A stretch of 64,000 nucleotides of DNA from Peribolospora baueri (GCA_029717555.1 JAMDHS010000004.1:1-64000); one strand, 5' to 3'. Counted from the stretch's first letter, positions 45,708 to 57,720 are shown. Notes: generated by a model from the letters alone, not told the origin. Numbers and translations: made by a program.

Positions 45708-47589
45708 TCAAGGCATGTATCGGAATCCCTCAGCCTTATCCTCGTCCTCGGCGGTGTTAAGGCCAGTCTGAGTCTGCGGCCTTCCGCCCTCCTTGCGATC
45801 GCGACGCTTGTTCTCGAGGTAGAGGGAGGTGGAGAGCGAGACGGCGAGGAGGACGGTGGTGCAGGTGAAGACGAGGTTGAGGATGAGGCCCTTCTTGTAG
45901 TAGGGCCCTTCGTTGCTAGGGAAGATGAAGGAGGCAAGGATGGCAAAGCACTGTCCGAAGACGTTGAGCATGGCCAGCCCGACGGCCCGGGAGGACTCTG
46001 TGCCGGCGTTGTTCGCCATCCAGGCCATGGTGAGGGGAATGCAGGTGAAGGTGCCGAAGACCTGTCGGGTGGGTTTGCGCACGACATCGTCAGATCAGCT
46101 TCGGACGCCGTACAGCCGCAAAAAAAAACCGTCGATGCAACTCACAACAAGGAAGACGGCAAAGTAGCGGACGTGCTGATTGTGATGGTCGCCGATCAAG
46201 ATGGAAAAGCCAATGATGGAAAAGGTGGACAAGGCGGCGACAAAAGGGCCTCGGACCTTGAACCTGTCAGAAATGTGGCAGACGGCGATGGCGACGGCGG
46301 TGGCAACGGCGTAAGGGGGCACGGTGTAAAGCTGGGCGTTGGCGTTGGAGTAGCCGAGGGTCTTGACGATCGTGGGGAGGAAGCCGGAGATGGAGCCGAG
46401 GGTGAGATTGATACCCATGTACACTGCGGAAGAAAGAGAGGACGGGCGGGTGAGCGACGGCGAGACGTCAAACGGGCTGGCCGGAAGGGAATACTAACTG
46501 CCGCAGAGCATGTAGTTGCGCCAGTTGGTCGCAGCGCGCTTGACGCCGAGCTTGCTGATCGACCTAGGCGCCTCACGAGGGCCCTCGGCATTGAGGCGGG
46601 TCAGGGCGACGGTACGTTCGGTTTCGTTGAGGTACTTTGTCTTCTCGGGTCGACCGGGGAGGAGGAACCAGAGGAGGATGGCTGCGGCGACGGTGGGAAG
46701 GCCTTCGATGAGGAACAGGATCCTCCAAGTGGCGAGGGAGCCACGGATTTGCTGGACTGCGAAGGCGATGACGCCGCCGAAGGCGCCGGCGAGGCTGCCC
46801 ATGCCGATGAAGAAGGCGAACCGGACGGCGATCTCGGACTTGCGGTAGAAGAGGGTATAGTAGAGGGGCACGGTGGGGCCGAAGCCGGCCTCGCCGATGC
46901 CGATGAAGAGGCGGCATACGACGACAGCGGGAAAGTTGAAAGAGACGGCCTGGAGGGTGGCGGCGAGGCCCCAAATGAAGGCGGCGGCGGCGATGACCTT
47001 CTGGGGGGGTAGGAGCTTGGCGCAGACGTTTCCTGTGAGCGAAGAGAGGAAAGGAGGGTGAGCGAAGGGGTGGAGGCGGGCTGGGCTACCTTGACCTACC
47101 TAAGGGGTTGAAGACGATGTAAGCGATGTAGAAGGCGGCGAGGCAGATGTCGAATCTGGAGGAGGAAGAAAGGGTTAGTTAGTGAGGAGGGCGGGCGATG
47201 ATGACGAGTAGTCCGGCCGGCCCGACTCACTTAATGCTGCTGTTGCTGAGCACGTCGGCCTGGAGGCCCTGAAGGCGTGCATTGCCGAGGTTGCTCCTGT
47301 CGAGCGACGCCGAAAGATAGAGGAGGAGGGTGATGGGCAGGATGACGACATCGAGCTTGCGCACGAGCCTCTTCTCTACGCGCTGAAAGTCGGCGCTGAG
47401 GAGGGCGCCTTCTCCGTTGGCGCTGCTGCCGGTGCTCTGGATGCGCGAGGGGGACGTGCCGAGCGACGCCGCCTTCTCTGGGTCCTCGCCGGGGGAGAGC
47501 GGGGTGGGGGGGATGACGTCGGGGACATTGTCGAAGCGGAGCTCTGCCCTCCCCTGCGGCTTCTCTTCGGGCGAGCTTGGAGATGACAT
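45708..47589 (-). CDS. MFS transporter, anion:cation symporter (ACS) family
   Basis: Five exons, 47589-47231, 47155-47100, 47032-46499, 46423-46146 and 46061-45708, join in phase for 526 residues. An acidic cytoplasmic N-terminus leads to LDVVILPITLLLYLSASLDR and SNLGNARLQGL, the first helix and loop typical of fungal ACS transporters (allantoate, nicotinate, pantothenate and related acids). Further helices are evident, for example FDICLAAFYIAYIVFNP, RLFIGIGEAGFGPTVPLYY and YAVATAVAIAVCHISDRF. The tail is hydrophilic and charged. It should be a plasma membrane or organelle importer of an organic anion; the substrate cannot be told. An in-frame Met at 47691 would extend the N-terminus with Ser/Pro-rich sequence that looks like UTR. 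Confidence 0.9.
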
Positions 47590-49378
47590 GGCGAGGGAGG
47601 GAGAAGGAAGAGAAGGGAAGGGAAAGGAGATACGGCGGGGGGCGGGCGAAAAGGAAAAGGAGGAAGAGGAGGCGAGCGAAGGGGGGCTCATGAAGAGGAC
47701 AGAGTTATCTTTCCTTTTCTTCTTGTCTCGCCGCCTTCGCCGTCAAGTCACCCTCTCTCTGTTCTCTCCTCTCACTCGCTCTCTATGGTCCACGTTCCTG
47801 TTCACATCCTCATCTTCATCCCCGTCCCCGTCGTCGTCCCCGTCCTTGGCGTCCCCGTCCTCTGGTCGTGGTCGTGGTCATCGTTGTGGTCAAAATCATC
47901 ACCGTCGTACGACATGATCCGGGGAGAACGCGTCGGCGGTGCGGAGAGGCCGGAAGAAGAAAGAGACAGCTGCAGCTGCGCGCCGAGGCGAGGCACAAGG
48001 GGCACTCAGTCTCGGCCTAAAGCGAGGGCCGGGGAGCGGAAGCAACAGCGCACAGCGAGTTAGGAGGCCGAGCCAGCGATCCATCCATCACTTGTTGGTT
48101 GCCTATTCCAGTCCCTTCGTCCGTTCTTTTTTTTAGTCAGTTACGCTCGCCAGCGGGGTCGGGTCGGCTAGAGCTAGTCACCGGCTGGGGTGCGTGGACG
48201 GGGAGGAGGAGAAGGGAGAAACGCGGGGAAGGAAGGAAAGAAAGAAAGAAGGAACGGCGAAGCGAGAAGACAAGAAAAAGCGGGGAAGGAAAACTCAAAT
48301 AGGCCGAGTCAGACGACCTCAGGTGAGACGACGCACGACCAACCAACACCACCACCACCTCAGCGTCCGAAATTCGAATTGAAAGATCGTCCTCGTCCTC
48401 GCCAGACCCCGGACCATTGTTCCGCCTGCATCTCGTCCCGGCCGGATAGGACTGGACAGCGTCGGATCGGATTGGACTGCACTGGCTGGGCTGCTTTGGA
48501 TTGGATTGGATTGGACTGCATCGGCAAATGGACGAATGGATGGATTGGACTGCATGGATGAACACATGGACGACGACGGAACAGACGGCGCAGGCACACT
48601 CACTCGACGGGCTCAGGGACGCGAGCCGACGGACGGACGACGCAGTCGGCGCCCGGCCTCTCACCACCAACCACCTCTTCCGCTGGCCGGCTAGCCCGCC
48701 GGACGGATGGGCAGAAGCGACCGAACCGAATTCCATCGACGGATGGGGGCGGCAAAGCAAAGAAGAATACCGAGACGGCCGCGCGCTCCACCTCATCTGG
48801 GCCGACGACGACGAACGATGATGACGACTACAACGACAACGACGAAAAGAACGAGCGACAAAGAAAGTCCCGCGCGGTGTCTGACGTCGGCAGACCTGCT
48901 GCGCCAACCCTGCCCTTATCTTTTCTCTCCCCTCCTCGGCCGCCGGCCCGCTCAACTTAGGAATAGAACACGCTCGCCGAACGACCCGCCCGTTTAACCC
49001 GTTAATGTCACATATTTTGTGCGGGCCGATCGAGGACGGACAGAATTGAGCTGAACAGACAAGACAGACGGACGATGGACGAAGGATGGACGATGACGGA
49101 GATGCGTTGCGTAACCCAAAACAACGACTACGACCATACACGACCACGTCGCTGGGCTCACCAACCCAGCGACCGACCGATCACATCAGCGCGACGCCAC
49201 GAAGCCCCACGACACACACAGCACAGGTCCACAGGCCCGCCGCAGCGGAAGCAAAGTTGGTGGTGACGAGACGAGGCGGTGAGGGCGCAGCAGAGTGGAA
49301 TGGACGGATGAACGGCCGGTCGGCTGCACGGACGAACCGACGGAAGGAAGGAAGGAAGGAGTCCTTCCCCGCCGCCCC
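47590..49378. other. Transporter promoter region and SUMO ligase 3' side
   Basis: About 1.8 kb with no recognisable gene. It has pyrimidine-rich runs (47740-47880), an AAGAAAG-type run (48230-48260) and GGATTGGATT-type short repeats (48470-48560). Open frames crossing it on the minus strand are of simple-repeat composition and are not called. Confidence 0.5.
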
Positions 49379-52300
49379 TCACGGCACGCCCGGCGGCCTC
49401 CTGTATCCCAATGGCGGCCCCGCCGTGGTCAGACCGCGAACCGCCCCGGCGTATGACCCAAATCCCGCTCCTCCTCCTCCGCCCGTACCGTTCGAATTCG
49501 AATTGCCATCCACTCCGCCCGCACCGCGAGTGGGCGACAGGACACTGGCGGCCGTCGTCGCCGTCGCCGTCGCCGTCGCCGATGGCAGCGCGGCAGACAT
49601 GTTGAAACCGTAAGCCGGCGCAAACGCGTCCGTCGGCGACAGCCTCCCGTTCGTGTTTGACGGCCCTGCCGCCCAAGCCGAGTCCCGGTTCCTCGACGGA
49701 CTCCCCGCGTTCGTCGACGAAGCGTCCGAAGATGTCAAAGGGCGACCAGGCCGTCCACCTCCTCGATCCGAGTCGTAGTTCCCGTTCGCCGGTGGTCGAT
49801 GACCGTCGTTGCTGCCCCCGCCCCTGCTCTCGCTCTGTCCCTCCTGCCCGTTCGACCTCAACCGCTTCGTTCCTCCCCCACCGTCGGACAAAAAAGGCCG
49901 AGGGCGATGGCGGACCGACTGCAGATCATATCGCGCTCGTCGTTTCCCACCGACCCAGTGCCGGAATTCAGCCCCCTCGTCGGCGGAAGCCTCAGCCTCA
50001 GCCTCAGCCTCAGCCTCTTCCTCTTCCTCCCCGTCCTCCGCTTCTTCACGCCAGCCAACCAACCTTGGGCGTAAGCGTACGCGCCTCGGCGTATCCGTCT
50101 CCTCGTCCGTCTCCTCCTCCTCATCCATCTCTTCGTCCCGTCCACTTCCTCCGTTCGCGCACGCCCGTCGCGCATCGCGCAGATCCGTAAACGTTTGTCG
50201 ACGGCGACACATGTCCGCTATCGACGCTAACGTTGGCTGACGTGGCGGCGGCGGCGGCGCCGGCCCACCACGCGGGCCGCTCTCCTCGTCGCTGCTCAGA
50301 GTCAGGTCGATCACCTCCTCCCGTTGTCCGGAATGGACAGGGGACGCTTGAGTGCCGACGGCCAGCGAATGTACCGGCTGCAAGTGTACCGGCCTCATCG
50401 TGGCGCTTGGCCCGCCTTCGTCGTCCGATAATACCACTGTCGAACTGGCCGCCGCGCCACCACCGCTCGATCGGCGCCGGACGACAGGCGCGCCAGGCGG
50501 CTCCGACCCCTGACCTTCGCCCGCGCCCTCGCCTCCACCCACAGGCACCGACGGCTTCTCTGGTGCCTTACCTTTCGCAATCGCGCGCGCGAGCGCCTCC
50601 TCATCGCTCGAATCGCCTCCTTCCTCCTTGATCGCCGCCGACGTCCTCGACCTCGCACCGATATCTGCCGTCAACGGAGCCGCTCCATCTGATGTGAACT
50701 TGCCGTCGCGCGTCCTCCACGTCCCATCCGCCTCCACCACCACGTCGTCCTCCGTGTCTGGCACCCTCTTCAGGATGTCGGCCACATAGCTGGTGAACGC
50801 GAGAACAGAACACACGTCAGCCAACCCACTCGATCGTTTCGGACGTCGTCGAGTCCCAATTCACGAGTCAAATACACGGGGTGAGGACTCGTCAAGCCGC
50901 CGCCGTCCGGTGGAACGGGACGTTCGATTGTTGAAAGGCGCTTATCATTCTCCTCCCCACGACGCCGGCCGCCGGCCGCCGATACTCACCCATCGACGGT
51001 GATGTCTTCCGGTTTGACCGTCCGACTGCACACCGGGCATTGCCACGTCGGCGCTTGCTCGTTGACGGAGAAGAAGCTGTATGCGTCAAAGCATTGAACG
51101 TGGTGACAGATGATGGATCGAGACGGTACAGTCATGCGCATGTAGCTCAGCTGCCAATGGATGGGTCATCTAGGTCAGAAAAGGCGGTGTCAAGACCAAA
51201 CAAAGGCGGAGCTACCGCCGTCAGACGCAAGACGACTCACGGGGCACTTGAGGCTCAGACTGCTCGCCGTCGTCACGATGTCGTCCTCCTCTGCCATTTG
51301 TTTTACTACCAGTTTGTCCAAATGATGCGAAAGACGGCTGACGTGAGAATGCTGCTCAGTGAAAGATATGCCGCCAAAAGACTTACACGCTCGAACAACG
51401 TCCTCTTTTGGCCTGAACTTGCGTTTCCGCACTTGCTCCACCACCTCTTCCACCGATCGGACCTTGACCAGCGTGGCGCAAAGAAGATATTCCTATACGG
51501 GGAAGAGTTATCAACAAAGGTGGATGCACATTGTCAGTCATCGTCCCCGACTGTCACTCGCAATTCCGACGAGGCCGTCGCCCAGCTCACCTTCGTAGTA
51601 TTGATGTACACTAGCTCGACCCTGTTCATGCCGCTCATCTTCAACAGTCCTTTCTGATTCAGATCTGGCGGCGGCACCCGAGTGGGATGCTTCTTGCTGC
51701 CGCGCAGGCTGGTCGGCAACAGGGTCGCGTTCACTCGAGCTTCGCAATTCAGAGGAAACTCTACGGGGCAGGGCGTGCGCGCCGAGTTGGGAACGGAAAG
51801 GGAGGTGAAGAAATCGTAGGCGTCCTTTGTGGTCGAGAATAGTCGGAGTTGGTAGGGAGAGCTACAAAATCAAGAGGGAGTACGCTGAGCTCGCAGACGG
51901 GAAAGCGGGCGCTTATCGACACCGATCAATGCTCCTGTCACTCACTTGGGCTGTTGCAGCTTTGTTCGCTGTTCATCGTTGAGGGTGAACTGGAGCGTTG
52001 CGAAACGTTTCTCTTGACTTCCCGCCACTGGGAGTGAATCCGCGAACACGAACGGTCATGGGAGTACGGTGTAAGATGAAGTACATGGGCTCAACAGGAT
52101 CGTGAGAAGGGCGATGACCCTCATACTTACCAGGACAATGAGCGATGTACGAGACGTGCTCGACCACATCGTAGAAAGGCGAAGACTTGAAAGTCACCGG
52201 GCGGTGCGCGGAAGCTAAAACGGCACGCCACGAGATGGAGATCTTCAGTCAGCATGAACGCGCTCAGATGAACAGAACAGAGGTGAGCTACTCACACGAA

Positions 52301-53081
52301 GTGGCGGATCGATGCGCCGAGGTGCTCAAAGACGTGTTGTTGTAGGCGAACGGAGCGAAGCCGGGTCCACTGGGAGAGCCGTTGGGTGGCAATTTAAGTT
52401 TGTTGGGAGGAACTTCGTTAGATGAGCCTGCTGTTGAAGGGCCAGTTCTGGAAGTGGAAGGACCAACGTGAGAGGTGTATGATCTGGGTGGTCCAAGATA
52501 GAGAAGACGGATCAGCATCAGAGAAGACGGATCAGCATCAAGTTCGCAACGATCGCTAATCGCCGCGCGTCGCTCGGGGGGGGAAGGGCGTGGATTGTTC
52601 CTTGCGCATTCGACATCCCCTATGCTCGCTCGTTTCGCAACGCTAAACCCACCGTGAGGTAGAAGAAGAGGGTCCATTTGCGGTCTCGGCGATGATTTGC
52701 CTAGCCTTTTCGTACTGTGTCCAAGCATTCGTGTCGCGCAAAGAGGCGAGGAAGCCGTAGATGCGGCTCTGGAGCTCAGACTTGTTGCCCGTGACCCTCA
52801 AACTGGCACGGTTGTCCGCATTGAGTTTACGCAGGACGGCCTTCAGCTTTTCAACCGTCATATACGACACCATTTCGTTCAACCGCTGTGGCAAGTTCAT
52901 CAGAGACGGGCGATCACGTCCGAAACGAGTCAGCGCGGTGAGTAAGGACGAGGAAACGCGCCACCGGCGATTGCCTGTGCCTGCATAAGCCGTGGCGAAA
53001 GACGAAAGCGCTCACGACAGCATCCGAGTCTGCCCTGGGCGCTTGTGCCGAGGGTGCCGAGGGCGTCGCGGTATACGCCAT
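49379..53081 (-). CDS. SIZ1: SUMO E3 ligase of the Siz/PIAS family
   Basis: Ten exons fit in phase for 861 residues: 53081-53016, 52885-52653, 52483-52296, 52214-52131, 52012-51946, 51861-51591, 51492-51387, 51305-51241, 51150-50990 and 50789-49379. Order of domains: an N-terminal SAP motif (YMTVEKLKAVLRKLNADNRA), a PINIT domain (FKSSPFYDVVEHV, then PYQLRLFSTTKDAYDFF), and the SP-RING, with TASSLSLKCP, then IICHHVQCFDAY and WQCPVCSRTVKPED. After the RING a long acidic, Ser/Gly-rich tail has a SUMO-interacting motif VIDLTLSSDEE and a second SIM-like VVLSDDEGG. These enzymes attach SUMO to nuclear proteins and septins. The gene is divergent from LSM1. Confidence 0.93.
52501..52540. repeat. Exact 20-base tandem duplication in a SIZ1 intron
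   Basis: The unit GAGAAGACGGATCAGCATCA occurs twice back to back inside the intron between SIZ1 exons 2 and 3, outside any coding sequence. Confidence 0.9.
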
Positions 53082-53594
53082 GGTGCCCACGTCGACTGTG
53101 CTCCTCGTCCGTCGCCTCGGGTTTGCCGCAACGCGGCAAGAAAAAAGGTCGAAAGAAGGGCCCTGCGACGACGTGCGATCAGAAGTGCTCGGCCGAGGTT
53201 GCGAAGACGGCAGGCGCAGCCCCTTTGGATGGTGACAAAGGTGATGAGGAGGTGTCGATGTGGAGCGGGGAGACGACGAGCCCGGCGGCGACGACGAGAA
53301 GCTGGCGTTAAGGCTCGTTCGACAGACCCGGGACTGGACTTGATCGTCGAAGCGCGGAAATATTCCAAAAGCCCGTTGTAATACGCCGCAGTCGTATCTA
53401 TAACGGCCAGCTTAACGCGACTCGAATGGACATGGCTGCGGGGGCCTTTGATCGAGCGACGGTACCAACTCCCGCCGTCCGTCGCCGTCCGTCACCAAAT
53501 CACCTCACTCGTCCACCTTGTCGCCAACCTCGTCTTCCTTTCCCCTTTCTTCTCGTTCGCAGGACGCGTTCGGTTGCCGTGCGGCTCGCGGACG
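53082..53594. promoter_or_regulatory. Shared divergent promoter of SIZ1 and LSM1
   Basis: This 513-base gap lies between two start codons facing apart. The part close to LSM1 is pyrimidine-rich. No specific site is recognised. Confidence 0.5.
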
Positions 53595-54432
53595 ATGGAA
53601 GTCGCCGCAAATGTCTCCTTCACGACCTCCGGCGCGCTGGTCGACAGTGTGGACAGTGCGTTCCTCCTTCTTTCAGTCCCGCTGACCCTTCCTTTCCAGC
53701 ACTCACACAAGAAGCGCGACGCCGATAGCCATATTTTAACGCTTTGTTTCTGTCCTCTTTACTCTCCTTCCCCCGGCGTGTCGCTTGAATGACTCGATTC
53801 ATACTTTGGCTGCATCTCCGGGACGTTTCTACTTTGCTCCCACGCAGAGAAAATGATTGTGGTACTCAGAGACGGACGAAAGCTGATCGGCGTTCTCCGG
53901 TCATACGATCAATTCGGTGAGTCTGGTGCCCTGCCGTGGCGTGCGTTCTGTGGCTCCTATCTTGCATGCGCCTTACGACCATGGCTTCGACTGGCTGTGC
54001 TCGTCTCCTCCGATTCGCTCAGCCAACCTCGTGCTCCAAGATACCGTGGAACGAATATATCAGGGAAACACTTACGGTGACATTCCCCGCGGCATCTTCT
54101 TGATACGAGGAGAGAACGTGGTGCTTCTCGGAGAGATTGTGAGTAGCTGCGGGAGGTCGTCGACCGAGCCCTTTTCCAGCGACGGTCTTGGGATGGGACG
54201 GAAATGAACGTGGCTCGCATCACTCTGGTATGCTTTTCGACTCCCTTGTTAGGATCTCGATCGCGAAGACGAGATCCCTTTGCAGCCTCTACCTCGGGAA
54301 GCTCTTCCCGAGCTCTTGCTGTCTCATCGCGAAGAGGCCGAGGGCAAGGTCAAGGCGGACAAGCGAAAGGCGCAGGTTCTCAAATCCAAAGAAGGATTCT
54401 GCGGCGAGGGTGCCGAAGGTGACAGCTACTAG
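53595..54432 (+). CDS. LSM1: LSM1, subunit of the cytoplasmic Lsm1-7 mRNA decay ring
   Basis: Four exons, 53595-53655, 53848-53916, 54023-54138 and 54253-54432, join in phase for 141 residues. The Sm1 motif is [20 protein letters not shown] and the Sm2 region includes [28 protein letters not shown] and GDIPRG are diagnostic for LSM1 rather than other Lsm proteins. The C-terminus is charged ([20 protein letters not shown]) as in known LSM1. The complex binds oligoadenylated mRNA 3' ends with Pat1 and promotes decapping. All splice sites are standard except the first donor (GTGCGT). Confidence 0.95.
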
Positions 54433-54754
54433 GCGGTCTAGGCTCGTCAGGCGGCGGCGGTGGCGGGTGCAGAGGCGTGGTCGTGCCGCTTTTTGGAGGT
54501 TGTGCAACACAGAGGAATGTACTCTGCCGCCTCCCATGTCGTTGACACGTTCGTACCCGTCTCAAGACTTGTGAGAGACGTAGATGGATGTAACATTCAG
54601 ATCGCATCGAACATGACCAAGCGCATACACTGTATGAACATGACCGACAAGGATGAGGTAGCTGGTGACCCCGACTGAGAATAGCCAACAACCGCTCTCG
54701 AGTCCGCCACGACAGTTTCGCTGAGAATCCTGGCGCCGTTCGCTTGTAAAACAG
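54433..54754. other. Intergenic between convergent LSM1 and the carrier-like gene
   Basis: 322 bases holding two 3' ends. No coding signal or repeat seen. Confidence 0.5.
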
Positions 54755-55960
54755 TCAAGCGAGATCGTTCAAGCTCCGAACGCCGGCCTTCCACATCGGC
54801 AGCCCTTCGAGCAAGAAGAGGCTGATGGCGTCGAGCACGAAGGCGAACCTCCAGCCGCGGAAGAGCGCGCTCCAGCCTTCCTCCTCCACCACCGTCTTGG
54901 CGCACCCCAACAGGCCTTCGTAAGGATCCGGACGCACGCTGACGGGCTTGTTCTCGAGCTCTGTACTCCCGCGGGCGTCGGGCGTCTTGGACTGGGCAAA
55001 CTCCTCGTTCTGGATGCTGAGCCTAACCTCGATCGTCTCCAGCGCGAGTCCGATAGCACGCGACCCCAGCGCGACGGCTAGCCACTTAAGGATCGTAGGC
55101 GCCAACGCTTGGGCGCCCAGCTGGGCGACTTTGCCGAGTCCTTGGCGCACGGGGCCCTCTTTGCCGTCCAGGAGGGCGCGGAAGGCGACCACGAGGGCGA
55201 TGGCCAGCTGGGACTTTGCTCCCGAGGCGACGATGGCTGAGATGGCTTTGGGGATGATGAGACGGATGATGGAGAGGAAGTAGAACCTCCTGTGCAGCGG
55301 CAAGGCCTTCTCCTTGAGGCTAGTGCACGCCTCCACGATCGCTCCTAGGTCGAGGCTGAGGGGATCCAGACGAAGGGCGGTAGGCCAGACGAGGAAACGG
55401 TGAGCAAGAACGGCGCAGGGGGAAAAGAGGGCCGTGGTGACGAAGCCCGACATGGCCTCCGCTTCGACCACCTTGAAGAGCCCGCGCAGGTAGGCCGTAT
55501 CGAGAGACGACGGAATCGGGAGGGGCAGCTTGAGGAGCGCGCCACTGATCGCGCCCATAGTGCTCCCTGCCGCTACGCCTGTGATGAAGCGGAACGGCGC
55601 GCCGCGGTAGAGCTCCTTAAGGCCTCCGTATCCAGCTGCCTCGCCGAAGCGATAGGTTCGGAGCCCGACATCGCACACGCTGTAGGGGGGGCGAGGGCCG
55701 AGGTCGTCTGCCTTTGTGCGAGGAAGGTGCTTGGGCGTCCAGGTGCCCTGCCAGCGCTCAATGAGGTTGACAAACGGGTAGAGCGTCGCAAGCACCACGC
55801 CTGTCGAGGTGAGTCCGAGGAGCGCGGGCAATGACTTGTCTGAATGGAAGACCCTAGACGGCGGAGGGCTGTCATCTCTCACGGGCAGCGCGAGGATGAC
55901 AACGGGCTGCCTGTCCCTAGGTCGATCCACCGGGACTCGACCGATAGAGTGTCCGCTCAT
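54755..55960 (-). CDS. Divergent mitochondrial-carrier-like membrane protein
   Basis: One uninterrupted exon gives 401 residues, unusual here where most genes have many introns. Several hydrophobic segments occur, for example LLGLTSTGVVLATLYPF, FITGVAAGSTMGAISGAL and FYFLSIIRLIIPKAISAIV. Near the C-terminus LLGCAKTVVEEEGWSALFRG follows the pattern of mitochondrial carrier repeats (hydrophobic, EG, aromatic, RG), and KELYRGAPFRF is a similar piece. The standard PxDxxK/R signatures are not clear, so it resembles outer-membrane or highly diverged SLC25 relatives such as the Ugo1 type more than a metabolite carrier. The assignment is an inference. The 3' end is convergent with LSM1. Confidence 0.6.
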   Translation of the reverse strand: MSGHSIGRVPVDRPRDRQPVVILALPVRDDSPPPSRVFHSDKSLPALLGLTSTGVVLATLYPFVNLIERWQGTWTPKHLPRTKADDLGPRPPYSVCDVGLRTYRFGEAAGYGGLKELYRGAPFRFITGVAAGSTMGAISGALLKLPLPIPSSLDTAYLRGLFKVVEAEAMSGFVTTALFSPCAVLAHRFLVWPTALRLDPLSLDLGAIVEACTSLKEKALPLHRRFYFLSIIRLIIPKAISAIVASGAKSQLAIALVVAFRALLDGKEGPVRQGLGKVAQLGAQALAPTILKWLAVALGSRAIGLALETIEVRLSIQNEEFAQSKTPDARGSTELENKPVSVRPDPYEGLLGCAKTVVEEEGWSALFRGWRFAFVLDAISLFLLEGLPMWKAGVRSLNDLA

Positions 55961-56578
55961 GATGGTACGGGAATGGTGCGCGGTGGCAGACGGGGAAAGT
56001 AAGAGAGGAAGGTGTTGTGGAGGTCAGGTTCTCGGTCAGTTCTCCTAGTCAATCCTGACCGAAGCTGGAATAGACAAGCGACGATCTGGTGAGAATGTCT
56101 TCGCCCGTCGTCAACGGCTGAGTGAGCGAGAACGAGATCGAAGTCTGACTGATTACGTCGGTGGACCGCATAGAAGACAAGCGCGTATCGAAGGCCTCGG
56201 ATGACAAAGCATGCGGCTCAACGAACTCCTGCGGCAGGGAAGGCCTGATGCTGCAAAGGTAGGCGAGATTAGCAGCCAAGGCGCGACTATCAACGATATA
56301 GGTCAGTTCCCGTGGATCAGCGTCCATATGGCGCACAATTGTACACAGCATCATGGCAAAGGCGGTCCTAGTTTGGAGTGCTCTCCAGAGCTGGGAAATT
56401 TTACATGCATGAGGTGAGGAGAAGGAGAGAGATGAGCGCGCCGCAGGCTGAGTGGGCCTGCAGGCGTGGCTCGGTCATGGATGGCGTAGCGTTGACGCAT
56501 AGATTCGGACCGCCAAACAGTCACCAAACAGCGCCGACACCGAGATAAACCCCTCGCGTCCCTCGAAAATCCCCTCGT
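55961..56578. other. Carrier-like gene promoter and RPS16 3' side
   Basis: A 101-codon minus-strand frame (56049-56354) has no motif and no splice support and is not called. No RNA gene or repeat seen. Confidence 0.45.
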
Positions 56579-57332
56579 TTAACGGTAAGACTGTACGAAG
56601 CGAAAGGAGAACGCGCAGTGAGAAAACGGTACCAACTATGCCTCGAAGTTCCGCTTTTGCTCACCTTCTGGACACGGGCGCGGGCACCCGGACCACCGAA
56701 CTTCTTGGGCTCGCCTAGATAGAGTAAGGGACGAATCAGTAAAACGATGAACCCTGACCACTCGCACGACCACTAAAAAACTCACATCGGCGGGGGTCAG
56801 CGATCAGGAGGTAGCGGTCGTACTGGATGAAGCTGTTCCTCAACTCGAGAGCAGAGGCGGCGTCGAAGTACTTGGCGTAGTAAGCAACGAGAGCCTTGGC
56901 GATGGCCTGGCGGATGGCGTAGATCTGCGAGGTGTGTCCACCGCCCTTGACGCGCACCCGAATGTCTACCGGCTGGAACTTGTCCTCGCCAACGACAAGA
57001 ATGGGCTCGTAGACCTTGAGGCGAAGGATCTCGGGCTCGATCAGGGAGACAGGCGAACCGTTGACCTTAAGGAGACCCTTGCCGGCCTGGCAGAAGGCCA
57101 CAGCGGTCGCGGTCTGCAGGCGAGAAAAGCCGAGGCAAGATACGACACAGAGAAAAGCAGAGAACAGCGATCAGACGCAAAGCTCTTCATTCCCCTTCGC
57201 TCATCCGCCGTTCCATCCGCCTTTCCGCCTATGACCCCTGATTCATCTTATTGCAACAACACCGCACCGCCGTGAGGGCCGTGAACGCACCTTCTTCTTG
57301 CCGTAGCACGAGACAGCCTGCTGTTGAGACAT
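56579..57332 (-). CDS. RPS16: Cytosolic ribosomal protein uS9 (RPS16)
   Basis: Four exons, 57332-57291, 57113-56786, 56714-56665 and 56590-56579, join in phase for 143 residues, the usual size. The protein starts [14 protein letters not shown], continues [20 protein letters not shown] and [20 protein letters not shown], and ends with the conserved tail [19 protein letters not shown] that reaches into the decoding centre. It belongs to the small (40S) subunit. The last exon encodes only Ser-Tyr-Arg and the stop. High expression is expected; no specific ribosomal-protein promoter motif was recognised in the short gap it shares with MRPL4. Confidence 0.97.
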
Positions 57333-57720
57333 TTTGAGAAGAAAGACGTGGAAGAGGTGGGGGGGAGGGGAGGGAAGGGAAGACTTGAGGTCTTGATGTA
57401 GCGCCGAGCAGCTAGAGGATGACGGACGGGGACGACCAACAGCAGTTCGGTATGCAAATGGATAGTCGCCTCGAAATGCCTCGACGGAAGTTAGTGCTCT
57501 AACGCCGCCTACCTCCGTTTATCTTCTCGCCGTGCGTGAACTGTATAGTCGTTCAAGTAGGGTTGGTGCACGAGCCGCCGGCCCCTGTGGGTAGTCGCCG
57601 CAGTCATCCCGCTTGTCTCCGACCTTCGGAGCCTGCATGATCGGTTTCGGTGGAGGTCGCTAACGTTCACGTCTCATCTCGTCTTCTCACCGCACAGGCA
57701 GACGGTGCAGAATGTCCGCC
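57333..57720. promoter_or_regulatory. Shared divergent promoter of RPS16 and the mitochondrial uL4m gene
   Basis: A 388-base gap between two start codons facing apart, joining a cytosolic and a mitochondrial ribosomal protein gene. No clear TATA box. Shared control is possible but not shown. Confidence 0.55.

Noticed and set aside
47590-49147. Long minus-strand open frame (48137-49147) as a gene
   Set aside because: The translation is Ser/Arg/Pro simple-repeat sequence with no domain, and it lies in what is expected to be the promoter region of the transporter.
30985-53081. A dedicated new ubiquitin/SUMO gene cluster
   Set aside because: Each gene has an ordinary single-copy homologue in fungi and unrelated genes (an MFS transporter and an unrecognised gene) lie between them; only linkage in relatives could revive the idea.
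56049-56354. 101-codon minus-strand frame as a small gene
   Set aside because: No recognisable motif, no splice support, and placed in a promoter-like gap.
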